From Gymnorhina tibicen (taxonomy: Eukaryota; Chordata; Aves; Passeriformes; Artamidae), in contig VXAZ01018985.1 of NCBI GenBank assembly GCA_013399875.1, positions 2,034,693 through 2,098,692 of the forward strand: 64,000 nt of DNA. The letters run 5' to 3'. Positions 12,510-24,115 of this stretch are shown here, in pieces; position 1 is the stretch's first letter, and the number at the start of each line of letters is the position of its first letter. The position numbers and the translations under genes were made by a program. Below the pieces are notes generated by a model. The model ran no database searches. It was not told where the DNA came from and saw nothing but the letters and a program-made list of their open reading frames with translations.

Positions 12510-12887
12510 TGTCTTGGGGTGACTGTGCTGTTGTATCCCCTACCCTGTATCCCCTATCACTGCTCTATGCCCAGACGTGATTCCTGAGCCTTTCTGTGCC
12601 TTTAAAACTGGATGCAAGAGACAGAGAAAAAACTGACCGAACTTTCCAAAACAGTTTGTGCTTCAAGGACACAGAGATTAGCTACTTCTGCGGCGGGCAG
12701 AGGAAGCACTTTTTTCTGGCTTTTCGGTCAGTTTTCTTCAGCTCTGTTTCTTCGGAGAGGGACAGAGAGTTGAGGTTTTTTTTCCTCTGTCTCTTGCATC
12801 CAGTTTTAAAGGCATAGAAAGGCTCAGGAATCATGTCTGGGCATAGAGCAATGGTAGGGGATACAACAGCACAGTCACCCCAAGACA
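12510..12887. mobile_element. Foldback (palindromic) LTR derivative
   Basis: The element starts TGTCTTGGGGTGACTGTGCT and ends in its reverse complement. The left arm (12510-about 12630) and right arm (about 12776-12887) are inverted copies of the first 110-120 bases of the LTR found complete at 57924-58582. The spacer of about 150 bases continues the same LTR forward from the left arm. The structure is therefore LTR bases 1 to about 270 forward, joined to bases 1 to about 110 reversed. The left arm has a small extra duplication (CCCTACCCTGTATCCCCTA). No target-site duplication is visible. The open frames here are repeat-derived. Confidence 0.85.
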
Positions 12888-15527
12888 TTAGTCCAGAAGA
12901 TTTTTCTCTTTTTCAGTTTTAATCCCAGAGAAATTTATGCATCGATTTTTTACAAATGACGAATACTTTTAGAGTGAGAACAAAATGTGCCTTATTTCAG
13001 TCAGAAAATAAAAAAATATAAATTAAGCCTTAAAAAAATCCTTCTACAAATTGACCACTGATTTATTAGGCACTCTCCATTTGTCTTGATAAAATAAATA
13101 CCTCAGTTTTTCTTGATGCAATAAATGTAGGTTTTCAAATAACTTTCTCATGCACTTTTGAACAGCTCACCTGGCCTCCCACCCATTTATTCATTTCTCA
13201 GTGACTTACTGTTTAAAATTTGAGATCAAAATAAATGATGTTGAAAAGATGATAACAACTTGACACTGAAATATTTCCTCCTCTCTGCAAGTGAGTCATT
13301 TCTCCTTTCATTAAATCTCAGGAAAGTAAGAGTCATTCTTGAAACAGCTACAACATTCTCTTTACATAACAATGAACAATTTAAAGCTTAAAATTTCAGG
13401 GCTTGAAGGTTTTGATATAGAAATTTAGTAACTCAAGGAGAAGAATTTCCCAGTTTCCCAATGAAACCTACTATACCCTGCTGCAGTTGCCAAAGTCAAA
13501 CATATTAGGCCAAGGGCAATGTTTCTATGCTTTTTTGGGAGTTTGTATATTCAAACAACATGTAAAGAAATGCAAGAAATAGCCTTGATAGATTTTCAGT
13601 CATTTTCTCAGAGTCTTTTTACAAAGTCAGTGCCAAACATAAAATGTCTAACTTGTTTTAATGTTCTGTTCATACAACTGTCTCCATCTTAACAAAAGAA
13701 TTGTAAGATTAGAAATATCAAATTAGGTGGTCCAGATAATAATCTCTTAATAAGAACCTGTGCCATAGTATCTAAGAACTTTCATGAAAAAAACCCCATG
13801 TTCAGAATAACTTTGGAAATAGGGAATAAAGGCTCTTTCCACCACCCTATCCCAACCTCTGCACCATGCTTAGTGAAGTCAGATGGTTACCTAGTGGAGA
13901 GTATATTAGAAACAATCTCATATCTTCAGAAGGAATTCAGATCCTTCTGCTGAATCTCATAAGAAAATTATCTGGTCTTGTAAATCTTCCTGTTAAATCA
14001 CAGTCTGCTTAATTGTTTGCCACTTTCTCTCCTTCTCTCTCTCTCTCTCTTTTGCCCTTTATTTTGATTTGCTGATGAAAAGACTTTGGCCTTTTAAAAA
14101 CATGTAATGCATGGATTGCTGTCTTTTCAGTTTTTAGGCATTGCTGGGCAAAGCCATTATCAGTGTAAAGCCCAGTGGGAGCTGAAGCGAGAAAAATAGA
14201 GGAAATATGCACTGCTTTTTTGACACTGAACCAAAGAATATTTCAGAATTACTTTGTGATGTTAATCATGATTTTTTCAGTTGTAATAGTTAGTTGCAAA
14301 CACAAAGGTAAATTATGAAACAAACAAACGGGTGTAAGCAAGTTCTTCTCATATAGATTCTGCTGAAATAGAAAGCAATGATGCTGTGTTGAAATATGAT
14401 CTGTTATGATCTGTCAGCAGAGAATTATTTCAGTACTCTCTATGTCATGGCATGCAACTGGAAGAGCACTTTGGCACTATCATGGTACCCAAGAGTTTTA
14501 AGCTCAAAGTCAAATTCAGAAGCTTAAAATATTTGGGGAGATTCACTACAGTATGCATAGACACCGTTCAGTGTCTGGAAATGTGACAGCAGTGCTCTGA
14601 GAAGGCTGACAATTAATGAGATGACTGAGTTTACAAAATCACTAAAGAAAAATACTTAACTAAGAAGTTATTTTTTCTCTGCATTTGGTATCTATCTATG
14701 ATAGATACTTGCATAAGAAATATTTATAGGTAAGCTTCAAGGACTTCAGCACTAATTTTTCTCTTTTCAGAGAAGTAGACTACTGTTTCTGTCTTCAAAT
14801 GAAGCCAAAAATAAGGTTTTGCCTTCCTCTTGCATACTAATGAAGTGTCTAGATTGTTGGCCCAAGAAAGTGGCAGAGCTGAGTTCTAATTTTTTTTCAT
14901 TCTGAGGGGTTTCAAACGGTATCTTAAAGTTCTGCAGATGGATATGCTGAACACCAAAATAAATTTAGTTCTGGACTGTGCTACACTGCTTGACTCTTCT
15001 GTTTCAGTCAATCACTGTGTAAATGATGTAAGATTCAGACAGAGGGTGTGTTAGCAAGAAGCAGCACAGATATTGCAACTGCAAGAGAACCCTGCCTGAG
15101 TGGGGGGAATCCAGGCCTTGCTCTCACTACTACAGAAGTATTTTGCATTAACAAGTCATTGGCTTGAACACTCTCATCCTACATTAAGCACACTGTGAGC
15201 ATATCTAAGTGACTAGGGAATAGACACAGACAAACTTGTTCACAAATCTTTCATAGTCTTATCTGAAAATCAGGATTTGAATCATCTTGCTCAGCAACAT
15301 GGTAAAGTCTTTGGACATGTTACAGGGGTACAGATCTCAGGATCTAAGCATGTTTTAAAAGTAAAATTCAAAGTGGTCTGTCTACTTAAATGTTTAGCCA
15401 GAGTGTTTGTGACAAAGTTAAGCATCTGAATTTGAGTAAAAGTAAATTTTAGGAGCCTGCACCATACTGGGACTAAAATGCAGAACTGAGAATTTAAGAC
15501 ATTTAAATCAAAGGGTGTTTCAAGAAG
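12888..15527. other. Intronic DNA, nothing recognised
   Basis: A/T-rich, with one CT microsatellite near 14.0 kb. No frame longer than 67 codons. Confidence 0.45.
14022..14053 (+). repeat. CT-rich microsatellite
   Basis: A (CT)n run of about ten units with a broken left part. Confidence 0.85.
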
Positions 15528-15533
15528 GTAATG

Positions 15534-15866
15534 TGTGGGTGGGGGACGAAGACATGGACCCAGACCAACAGGGAATCTGAGATGTTTATTTACAGAAACA
15601 AGCTAGTTTTATACACTTCTTCAAGACCCACGATTGCCTTATATGGTATTTTTCACTGAGCAACCTATCACACATTGCCATGTCAGTAACACACTTTCTC
15701 AATGTCCACCCATACAGCATCTTCCAGCAGGCTCCTCTCCACAGGGCTCTGCCATGTGGCATCTCCTTCCCCAAGGTCAGGCAGAGACAAGGTTCCTTGT
15801 CCTGTCATGGCATTCTGCAGGCACATCCCACAGCCCACAGTTCAATTCATCCTATCTCTTCCCACA
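15534..15866 (-). mobile_element. Solo LTR (333 bp) with 6-bp target duplication
   Basis: The ends are TGTGGG...CCCACA, a perfect inverted repeat. GTAATG flanks both sides (15528-15533 and 15867-15872). On the minus strand it has TATAAAA (15607-15613) and, about 20 bases further, AATAAA (15585-15590), so transcription would run right to left. The 6-bp duplication is typical of class II (betaretrovirus-like, ERVK) integrases. No internal provirus sequence is attached, so it is a product of LTR-LTR recombination. Confidence 0.85.
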
Positions 15867-15872
15867 GTAATG

Positions 15873-17648
15873 TCTGAGTTTACTGAATTCACAACTTCAG
15901 TGAATGTCTAAGAAGTATTAAGTGTGTCTAGTCTAGAGTCTCACATGTAAATAATAACTGTACAATAGCTTAAATTTTGAATAGGTATTAATTTGGGAAC
16001 TTTGCTGGCCAATATAGCAAAAAGTATCAGATGCTCTGAAGTTGTCCCATTTTAACTATATGGATCTGTCAAAGAGAAAGGAAATTACAGTATCTTGTAT
16101 ATTTGTGAGGAAAAAACATGTTTATGAATAAAGTTTGAAGAATCATAACATGCACAGCACTATACATGTTCACACATGTTGATATGCACACACCAGGCAC
16201 CTGCAGATAAATACCTACATAATGCCCATACACGTAAGAAAAACAGTTTGTTTTGTTGAAACTATTAAGGTGTCTGCATAAACAGATTTATGGCAGATGT
16301 TATTCACAAATGAATTAAAATGAAAAGTCTGTGGAAAACCAAATATGAAATGAAGAGAAAGTGTCTTCTTAGATAACCATCATAGGTGAGGAAGAGAGAA
16401 GAGAGTCAACCTCAAATTTCATGCTCTCTATTAAATGCACAGCCTGTCAAGAAGGGAGTTGTTACTCCTGTCCATGTATTTCTCTATTTCTGTGATTAGT
16501 AGACTGAAATAAACAAAACCAAAAACAACACATTAAAATTAAATTAAATTTTTTAATAGAAAAATATTATATCTATTTTTAAATAAAGTAAATTATGAAA
16601 TATTTTCTTTTACGTTCCTTACTCCCCCTGCAGACTTGTTCATATTTTCTGCAGGGAAAACAGATAAAACTAACTACATTAAAGACCTTAAAGTATTAAT
16701 GAGTCACTGCAGTGAATGCTATATTTAGCATAAAGCAGTGCATTTGAGTGTGTGAGGAACTTCTGTGAGTGCAGGGTCTACAAAGCCTCTGTGAAATTCT
16801 ATACCTGACCAGCAAAATGGTGTGTATAGTCCTTTGTAAAAAGCTCAAATATAGCAATACATAACTGCATAGTTTTATACTCCAGGGATCAAATCCATTT
16901 TACCACATACTGTATGATGCACAGTCTAATTTAATTTCTTGCCAAAGATAAACTTGTAAAAAAAACCCCAAACTTTTATAAAAGTTAAATAACACCACCA
17001 AGCAGATCCTCTGCCATCTGTCTTCCCCATGATGTGTTCAAAACACTCATCTCCAGGAATGTGGGCAATGCAAAGAGTGAGGGAATTACTCCACTTGGTG
17101 AAGCACTATTTATAATCCAGTGATGTTGCTGGAGAAACTCTGTTCATGCTCCTTTCTTTTTCCTAATCAGTGCCTGCTATCACCCTTATTTATAAACTTT
17201 GATTGAAGGCTCAACACCAAAGCACCCAAGATAGCTGGTCACCACCATTACAGATTAATGCAACCAAGAAATCATGTGCTAAAAAATACCAAATATTTCT
17301 TACTAGTATGTCGCTGTTGCAAAGGCATCCATTAGGATCATTTAGTTTGTAGCCACCCACTAGCTATGTAGAACTGTGCTCATTGTTTCTTCAAGGAATG
17401 AAGTTTGGGTAGCCTGTCTATCACTATGGAAATCTTAATTTCATATTAATGTATTTTCAAAGAGATTAAAAATTTATCCATGTGTTCCAGATTGAGCCAA
17501 TATGAAAAATTTTGAGGTTAAGACTGGGTGTTTAGGGGGATCTGAAAAAGGAGCTAATAGCTCAGTTTTGTGTTTCTAAAACTGCCTGAAACTCAGCCCA
17601 GTTAATGGCCTTTGAAATTTATTGCAATGTAATAGCTGTTTAGAAATG
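15873..17648. other. DNA between two solo LTRs, nothing recognised
   Basis: No gene or repeat family seen; the sequence is unique-looking and not related to either flanking LTR. Confidence 0.45.
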
Positions 17649-17654
17649 CAGAAG

Positions 17655-18291
17655 TGCCACGGCGCTCTGTGTCCAGCTAGCGAGGTGCCACAAGCGCCGG
17701 GCACCCACATGGGAGGGGATGACAGAGGCGGCTCGCATGGCATGGGAGGGCCAGCACAGCTCCAGCACGGGTCCACCTGAGCCACCGATGGTGAGGGCAC
17801 GCAGAGGAGGTGGAAAGAAAGCGGAGGGACTTCTTCGTGGAAAAACAGAAGAGGGTTTATTGAACGAGGGCCCAACAGAAACCAAGGGAGGGGCACAAAG
17901 AAGCCAAAAATTACTGTGAAGTGGGGTTTTATATCCCTACAGAATGGGAGGGGAAAGCACATAACAACCAATGGGATAACCGCAACGGGGCATTACAGAG
18001 GTAGGGAATAGGGTACAGAACTAATGGTAACAGGGGTAGGCGGGGAGGGTTAACATGGGCCAATGAGAGATCGAGTAACAGAGAACTTTCTAGAGGGGAA
18101 ACCAAATATAGGGGAGAAGGGTAGGAGATGGCAGTGGCCTCGTTATGGGGATATGATCTGCATACCCTGCACAGCCCTCTGGGTACTCACCCTAACCTTA
18201 GGGCTCTTGGGCTTTGTGGGTGTCAAACCAATGCAGCTGCTGGTCCACTTGGTCTTGCTGGCTGTGGCACCAGCCATGGCACACCACAACA
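17655..18291 (-). mobile_element. Solo LTR (637 bp) with 6-bp target duplication
   Basis: On the minus strand it begins TGTTGTGGTGTGCC and ends CGCCGTGGCA. The plus-strand duplication CAGAAG occurs at 17649-17654 and 18292-18297. It carries a TATA box (GATATAAAACC, plus 17927-17933 region) and an AATAAA signal at 17856-17861, with a G/C-rich U5 after it. GC is clearly higher than in the flanks. The length and 6-bp duplication suggest a class II endogenous retrovirus. The 131-codon open frame at 17576-17971 is a by-product of the GC-rich U5. Confidence 0.85.
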
Positions 18292-19049
18292 CAGAAGAAA
18301 TGAATTGATAGCCAAACTGGAAACCTTATTTTTTGGTAAACAGACAACCTTTCTACTATTGCAATTTTTTTGCCTGTTTAATCAGAAACTTGTCTAAATA
18401 ATAGCTGAGAATATTCCTTGGGTGTCTCTTCTTAGGGGAGATGAACCCTTTTGTTGTTGGTTTTTGAGGACGCTGGCGGTGTTCCACCTTCATATACTGT
18501 AGTTTATCTGGGGTTAAAATATGAGACATCTCAAGCTTCGATTTGCTAACATTAATCAGAGTTGAATGCTCTCAGGAGCTTGGCAGACATGTGAAGTCAG
18601 GCTGAAGAACTGTGAATGGAAGCAATTCTTGAAAGTTTTTCTATAATAGCAGAGAATCAATCTCAATGAAATTTTGAATTGCTCAAGTGCGTAGAATTCC
18701 CCAGCTAACAATGGTTTCAAGAGCTAGACTATGGCTTGACAGATGTTTGTTTTGTTCAGCAGGGTTGGGATAATGTTCTTTCCTTATACTTGATGACCTT
18801 TGGTTTTTAAACAGGGTAATGTGTGAACACAATTTGGAAAACAGGGAAAATAGTGCCCTGAAAAACCCTTTGACAGGCTCTGTCACTAAGCTGTGGAGGA
18901 TTATATTTACATATACATGAGTTGCTTCGTTCACGAATAAGGACATGTGAAGTATGGTTCCCATGACAAGAGTTTGGTAAACTGGTGAAATGAAGACTGC
19001 AAAAAGGCCCTTCATACACAAAATCTCTTGACATTGTTCAAACTTGCTA

Positions 19050-19264
19050 AAAGGAAGAGGTTTTTTACAATGAGGTTGACGAAACACTGGAACAGGTTTC
19101 TGAAGAGGTTATAGATGCCCCATTCTGGGAAATAGTCAATATCAGATTGGATGGGGCTCTGAGCAATCTGATCTGGTTGAAGATGTTGCTACCCATGGAA
19201 GAAGGGTTGAAATAGATGAACTTTAAATGTCTCTTCCAAGCCAAACTATTCTATGATTCTATGA
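19050..19264 (+). mobile_element. CR1 LINE, short 3' end
   Basis: The blocks AACACTGGAACAGGTTTCTG, GATGGGGCTCTGAGCAATCT and CCATGGAAGAAGGGTTGAAA are followed by the tail CTATTCTATGATTCTATG. Sequence just upstream (about 18820-19050) may be older CR1 but is too diverged for me to assign. Confidence 0.78.
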
Positions 19265-19780
19265 GTTGATGACTGTATAATGTCTGAAGTTTACAGTTAT
19301 TATAAATTTTACTGGAAATGTTTATTAATCATTAACATCTGAATGCTTTTGTAAATTGCTGTCCTTTTGTTTTCATCACTTTAATGACAGAAGTGTTCAG
19401 CATCATAGAACCAAGTCCTAAACTAACAGAAACTGAACACCGTCAATGACTGTCTATGTCAACACGTGACTAGGGAAACAAATACTGCTCTGCCAAAACT
19501 ACAGTTTTTGTCCTATAATTTCAAATAAAAATTCAGTCTCTTTGAAAGATTTTTTTTTAATGTGGTAGGTAGAAAATGCCAAATACTCTCATCACTAAAA
19601 AAAAATTCAACTCGTTTCATTAGTGTAAAAGATAATATTGTTTATCATATTTCTCTGACTTTCTTTGCTAATGAGTACTGAAGCAATGGGAATCCAAATT
19701 TCACCGTGTGTGGGAGAACAAAAACCTTTCTGATTTATTTGTGGTATGGAGCACTGAAAATCCTGGGGAAGAAAAAAAGC

Positions 19781-19932
19781 TGGTTTTAGAGTGTTGTTTT
19801 CTCCTTCACTTTCCTCCGAGGAAAATTTGTTTTTCCCGAACCCGGTTGGGGGGAGGGGTGGTTTGTAACCTGCCTTCCTTTGAGGAGACGTTCCTTTTGG
19901 ACATTTCCCTGAATTTGGCCTCAACCACCACA
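19781..19932 (+). mobile_element. 3'-end fragment of the 57.9-kb LTR family
   Basis: The block CTTTCCTCCGAGGAAAATTTG, then GGGGAGGGGTGGTTTGTAAC, TTGAGGAGACGTTCCTTTTGG and GAATTTGGCCTCAACCACCACA, matches the last 140-150 bases of the LTR at 57924-58582 read in its sense direction. Everything upstream of that point is missing. It has the same orientation as the forward part of the foldback element at 12510. Confidence 0.82.
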
Positions 19933-22900
19933 AGTGTGCTTGGTCTTTCCATGTATAAACAAGCTTATAGTTCTTTTTAAGTGTAGGATTTTCATACCTG
20001 GATGCAATTTCTAATGAAGGAAGGAAGGAAGGAAAGAAGGGAGGAGGAAGAGAAAGAGAAAATGAAAGAGAGAGAGAGACAGGAAGAAAGGAAGAAAAGG
20101 AGAAAAGGAAAGAAAAATTCCCCTAGCCTCTGCTTCCAGAAAACCTTAAAGTTATATAGTTAAGAACCAGTGTTAGGAAATGGCAGTGAAGCCTGCATAA
20201 GTAATCTTAATTCTTTCTCTTTACAGGGTTTTTTTACAATATTCATTGATTCAATGACCACATATTATTTCACAAATAATAGAATGTAATTTAGTTTTAT
20301 GTGACCTTAGATGAATCTACTTAGCATCTTGGAATACATTTATTATTTTTATTTTCAGTGTATTTTTTACTGTCATAATGAAACACTCATGTTTATCAAC
20401 TATGACTTTGATTTAATAACAATATATAATTCTTTCCTAGGCTATGCCCATTTTGGGACTCTAAGGTAAAATTTAAGCAGCTACGTTCTCTGGCTTCAAT
20501 CTAGCTAGTTTGGCCTCTAATTGCCCAGAATAGACAGCATGACTCAGTTCCTCAAGTAAATACAAAGAGATTTCTCATGGACTTTTACCTTCAGGTGTTG
20601 AAGTCCATGCTTTTGCTATTTTTTTTTGTAGTATCTAGTGTAAAGCTGACTCTGGTGTATCACTGTGCTGTGATCACCAAATCCTCTAGCTGCTGTGCAG
20701 ACAGACCAAAGGTCTGAAATTTGGCAGTCTGGGAACAGATACTTACAGTATGAAGCACATGGAAAGACTGCTGTTTAATATAGAGCTGGAGTTTTTTCAG
20801 ACAGATCTAAAATTATAGAGCAGAAGTTTGGGTCAGCAATCATAATTCATATGGTTCATCAAGAAAAAAAGCATAGCATTGCCTTACCATACTTAGGTAT
20901 AGTTGGGTCATGCATTAATTAGCTGAAGATGTTCTCGGCTCTGACTGGAAAACCCTGGAGATCCAGGGAATGAATCCAAATTGTGATGATCTGAAAACAG
21001 GTAAGGGAAAGATACGCTTGAGGCCAGGGCTGAGGAAGGGATGTGATGGAGGAAGGAATGAAGGAGCTCAGAAGATCAGTGTTTGGATAAAGCCAGGTTT
21101 AAGGTTTGAAAAAGGACAAGGTTAAGCAAAACAATAGTAAGGAGCAATGTCAGAATCAGAGCAAGGCGTAAATTACAAAACGGAACAAAAGAAGCTTTCA
21201 GTATGTTTACCTTCATCACACAGAACAATTGAAGTAGGTGGTTCTTAATACTCAGAAAATAGATTTTCTATAAAAAAGCTTAAAAAGGGATCATTAAAGT
21301 TGAAATGAACTGGAAAAATAAAACATAAGTTAAGGTAACAGGTAGTCAGCTAGTCTGGAGAAAAGTTATGAAAAAGATCCAAAAAGTTTATTTCCAGTTC
21401 TTTCAGGCAATTTGTAGGGATTCTTTTTCATTTTACATAATTCACATAATTCTTTTCCTTCAGAGCATTTCCTTTTCTAGATGATCTTGCAAGCCCTGGT
21501 TGATTTCACGCAGACTTCGAATCATGTACATTTGACTATACTCCTCACCATAAAATTCCAGTACAATACAGGAGGATATTTGTTGGCAGTTTTCAAACAC
21601 TTCCAGTACTGCTGCAGAATTAGGTTAATGGTTTTCATCCATTGGTTTGCAGATGATCTGAGAGCTTTGACTTAATTAGGTAGATTTGTTCCATTAAAAA
21701 TTGAGAAATAAATTGACAACCTAGTACAAAATTACCCTAATTTGTAGACCATATGAATAGAAAATATAAAGAGCTGAGCAGCTACCTTAGTATGAAGGGA
21801 AAGTATAGATGTGTCCTGCTTTGGTTAGGCTGATGGTGATGACAAAAACAGTGCCCTGCTTTTTGGAAATCCAAAGAGGTGGTCAGGATTAGTGTGTATA
21901 GTAAATCTAAGAGACTCACCATCCAGAATTTTATTGCATACAGGAACTCAATGGGGACTGCCATGTTACCAGAGAGTTATGAGCTGTTGGACTGATCATC
22001 TGATTTCTTAACTAATATTGACCACAAAGTGTCCTGTAAAAAAAAGGATCATGTCATTTGGAGGGCTAAAGTTAAGCTTTCCTTCAGGAAAATACAGTTT
22101 ATTTCTTGGCTTCTTGACCACTGTAAGCTTCTGGGCTTTTACAGTTTAACATGACTTGGTTTTTAAATTTTTTTTTAANTGTGGAGGGAGATGGATTCAG
22201 TGTGAGATTTCAATGGACAAAATGTTCAAAACCTGATCCAGTCTCATGCATCAAAAGCAAACACTTTGAAAGAGATATGCAGGATTTGGAAGAAAAAGGT
22301 GGATAACTCCTTTTTCTGCAACATGTCTGTTTTACTATTTCAGTAGATAATATGACTTGTTAAAGTAGAAACAGGAAAATAATTCTCATCAGGAGAATTA
22401 AAGGAAGGACTAAACCTCACTGGACATAGGTTTGGAAGTTGGCATAGTTTTCTATTTGAATTTGCAGAATGACCAGGACCCTGAGGAGATCAACACTTTC
22501 ACGGTTGAAATATCTTGAGGGTGGGTTTAAGCTAGACAGATATGTTACACTTTGTGTCAAAACAGATCCCCCAAACTGACATAAGTTCACAAGAAAGACC
22601 CTATGATTTACCAAGAAGTACAAATGGAATATGGCACCTTTGAGACCTATTAAAGGAATGGCTTTAGCAGTCCTAGTGAGAAGTCCAGTTCAAGGTTCAG
22701 AGGACATTGTTTCTGGGGAAGCATGATCACATGCTTGCACACATTTGATTGGCCATGCAGGCATAGGTCTATAAAAGGGAAAGCCCTGCTACTTTTCTGA
22801 GGTTGTCCTGTACTCATTTGCACAAATCTGGCATGAGAAATGGGAGAGGACAAGCCCAGAAATATCCTTCTATTGTGAGAAAAGTCTTCCAGTCAGTAAA

Positions 22901-23944
22901 GCATTTGAAAGAATATAGGAGATCTAGACTGGATATTAACAGTAACTGCCACCACATCAAGGCTCCTTTGATGTCTTCACTCAGCTTTTGACTGAATGTT
23001 AGAGCCTTATGACTGGATTTTTCTTCTGGATAAATAACACAATGCATTTCAATGAATTTGTGATACCACCATTACATTTATTACTTTCACTCTGTTGATC
23101 AATAGCCAAATCCACATTCTGCAACAGGAAATGAGAACTTCTGAAGTAGGAGAGCAGATATGATCTAAAATCCCTGCTGTAAAGAGACAGCTTCACCCTG
23201 CTCCTGCTCATCTCTTTTGGTTTACCCTCTCATGTGCTGGAGAAAAGAGATAGGAATCTTGCAAAGAAATTTCCTAAGGTGACAACTAAAATAGGTGAAC
23301 CTATTATCACTCCTAAAAATTATAGTTTATGGGGTTTTGGAGGATTGGGTCTTTACAGGCCTATATCATAATAAAGAAATCCCCAGGAAAAGCCTGCATA
23401 AGCAAATGTGAATAGAGAAGGCCAGACTGAGTGGGGACCTCCAGGAAGAATGAGAACTTGTCATTTACGGCTCCTTTTGTCAGGATGAAAGGGGACAACA
23501 GAAAATAAAAGCTGAAGAGCTCAGTATTCTAGGACGTATGACTTCTGAAAATCATTTAAAGTTTATGGCTTTGAGTTGGGCAATCAAATACCATCTGGCA
23601 AAGCTGTCAATTGGTGCTTCAAAGGATGGAGTTGCTCTCTTGCAATTCACTACGATTGTTGAGAGGGAAGCTGCTGAGGCAAGGGGATGTAACTTCTGAG
23701 CAACTTTCAGAGCAGCATCCCTTAGCAACTTAAAGGATTTGTGAGAGCTGAAGAAACTCCTTAGACTAACTTCTAATTGACCTTATAGAGGAAAGTTTGC
23801 TATATCACAGCATTCTTGCACCATTCATAAGGTTAGTAAAACACCCTCTGAACTCAAATAACAACAACAACAAAAGAATACTTGTTCAGTTATTCATCAT
23901 TCCTTGTTATTCCTGATTATGTGGTTTTAAAATGAGAAAAATAC
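19933..23944. other. Intronic DNA, mostly featureless
   Basis: Holds the purine tract at 20016 and a single N at 22179. At 22749-22783 an ATTGG box and TATAAAAGGG lie about 17 bases apart, promoter-like but with no supporting transcript feature. Short splice-like segments near 21208 and 20742 were not convincing. Confidence 0.4.
20016..20116 (+). repeat. Purine-only tract, (GGAA)n and (GA)n
   Basis: About 100 bases that are almost all purine on the plus strand: GGAA units, then GA units, then GGAAAGA-type units. Such tracts can form triplex structures and are length-unstable. Confidence 0.9.
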
Positions 23945-24115
23945 CTTAGCCTTAAGAATGACAACCCAGCAGTCAGAGTTCCAGAAAGTAATACGCATTG
24001 TAAGGAGGAACTGGAATGGATATTCTGATGGATTAGAATGGTTCTGTACATATTCAAGTTACTTCGTTTTCCCATAGTTAGATAATATTGCAGTAATCCA
24101 AAGAGTTGCTGAACA
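23945..24115 (-). CDS. Exon-like open segment (171 nt, phase 2-2), doubtful
   Basis: An acceptor (ACCTGTACATCTAG) and a donor (GGCTAAG/GTATTT) bound 56 open codons in one frame, including VQQLFGLLQYYLTMGKRSNL; the other two frames have stops. The length is a multiple of three. It cannot be placed between 26973-27025 and 10429-10530 without breaking phase, because both neighbours use phase 0 at that junction. It may be a chance open frame, an alternative exon, or evidence that the chain proposed here is wrong at this point. Confidence 0.22.

Noticed and set aside
17576..17971. 131-codon minus-strand open frame rich in Pro and Ser
   Set aside because: Solo LTR R-U5 sequence, not a gene.
18683..19087. 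134-codon minus-strand open frame
   Set aside because: Partly overlaps CR1, has no splice-site or family support, and reads as low-information sequence.
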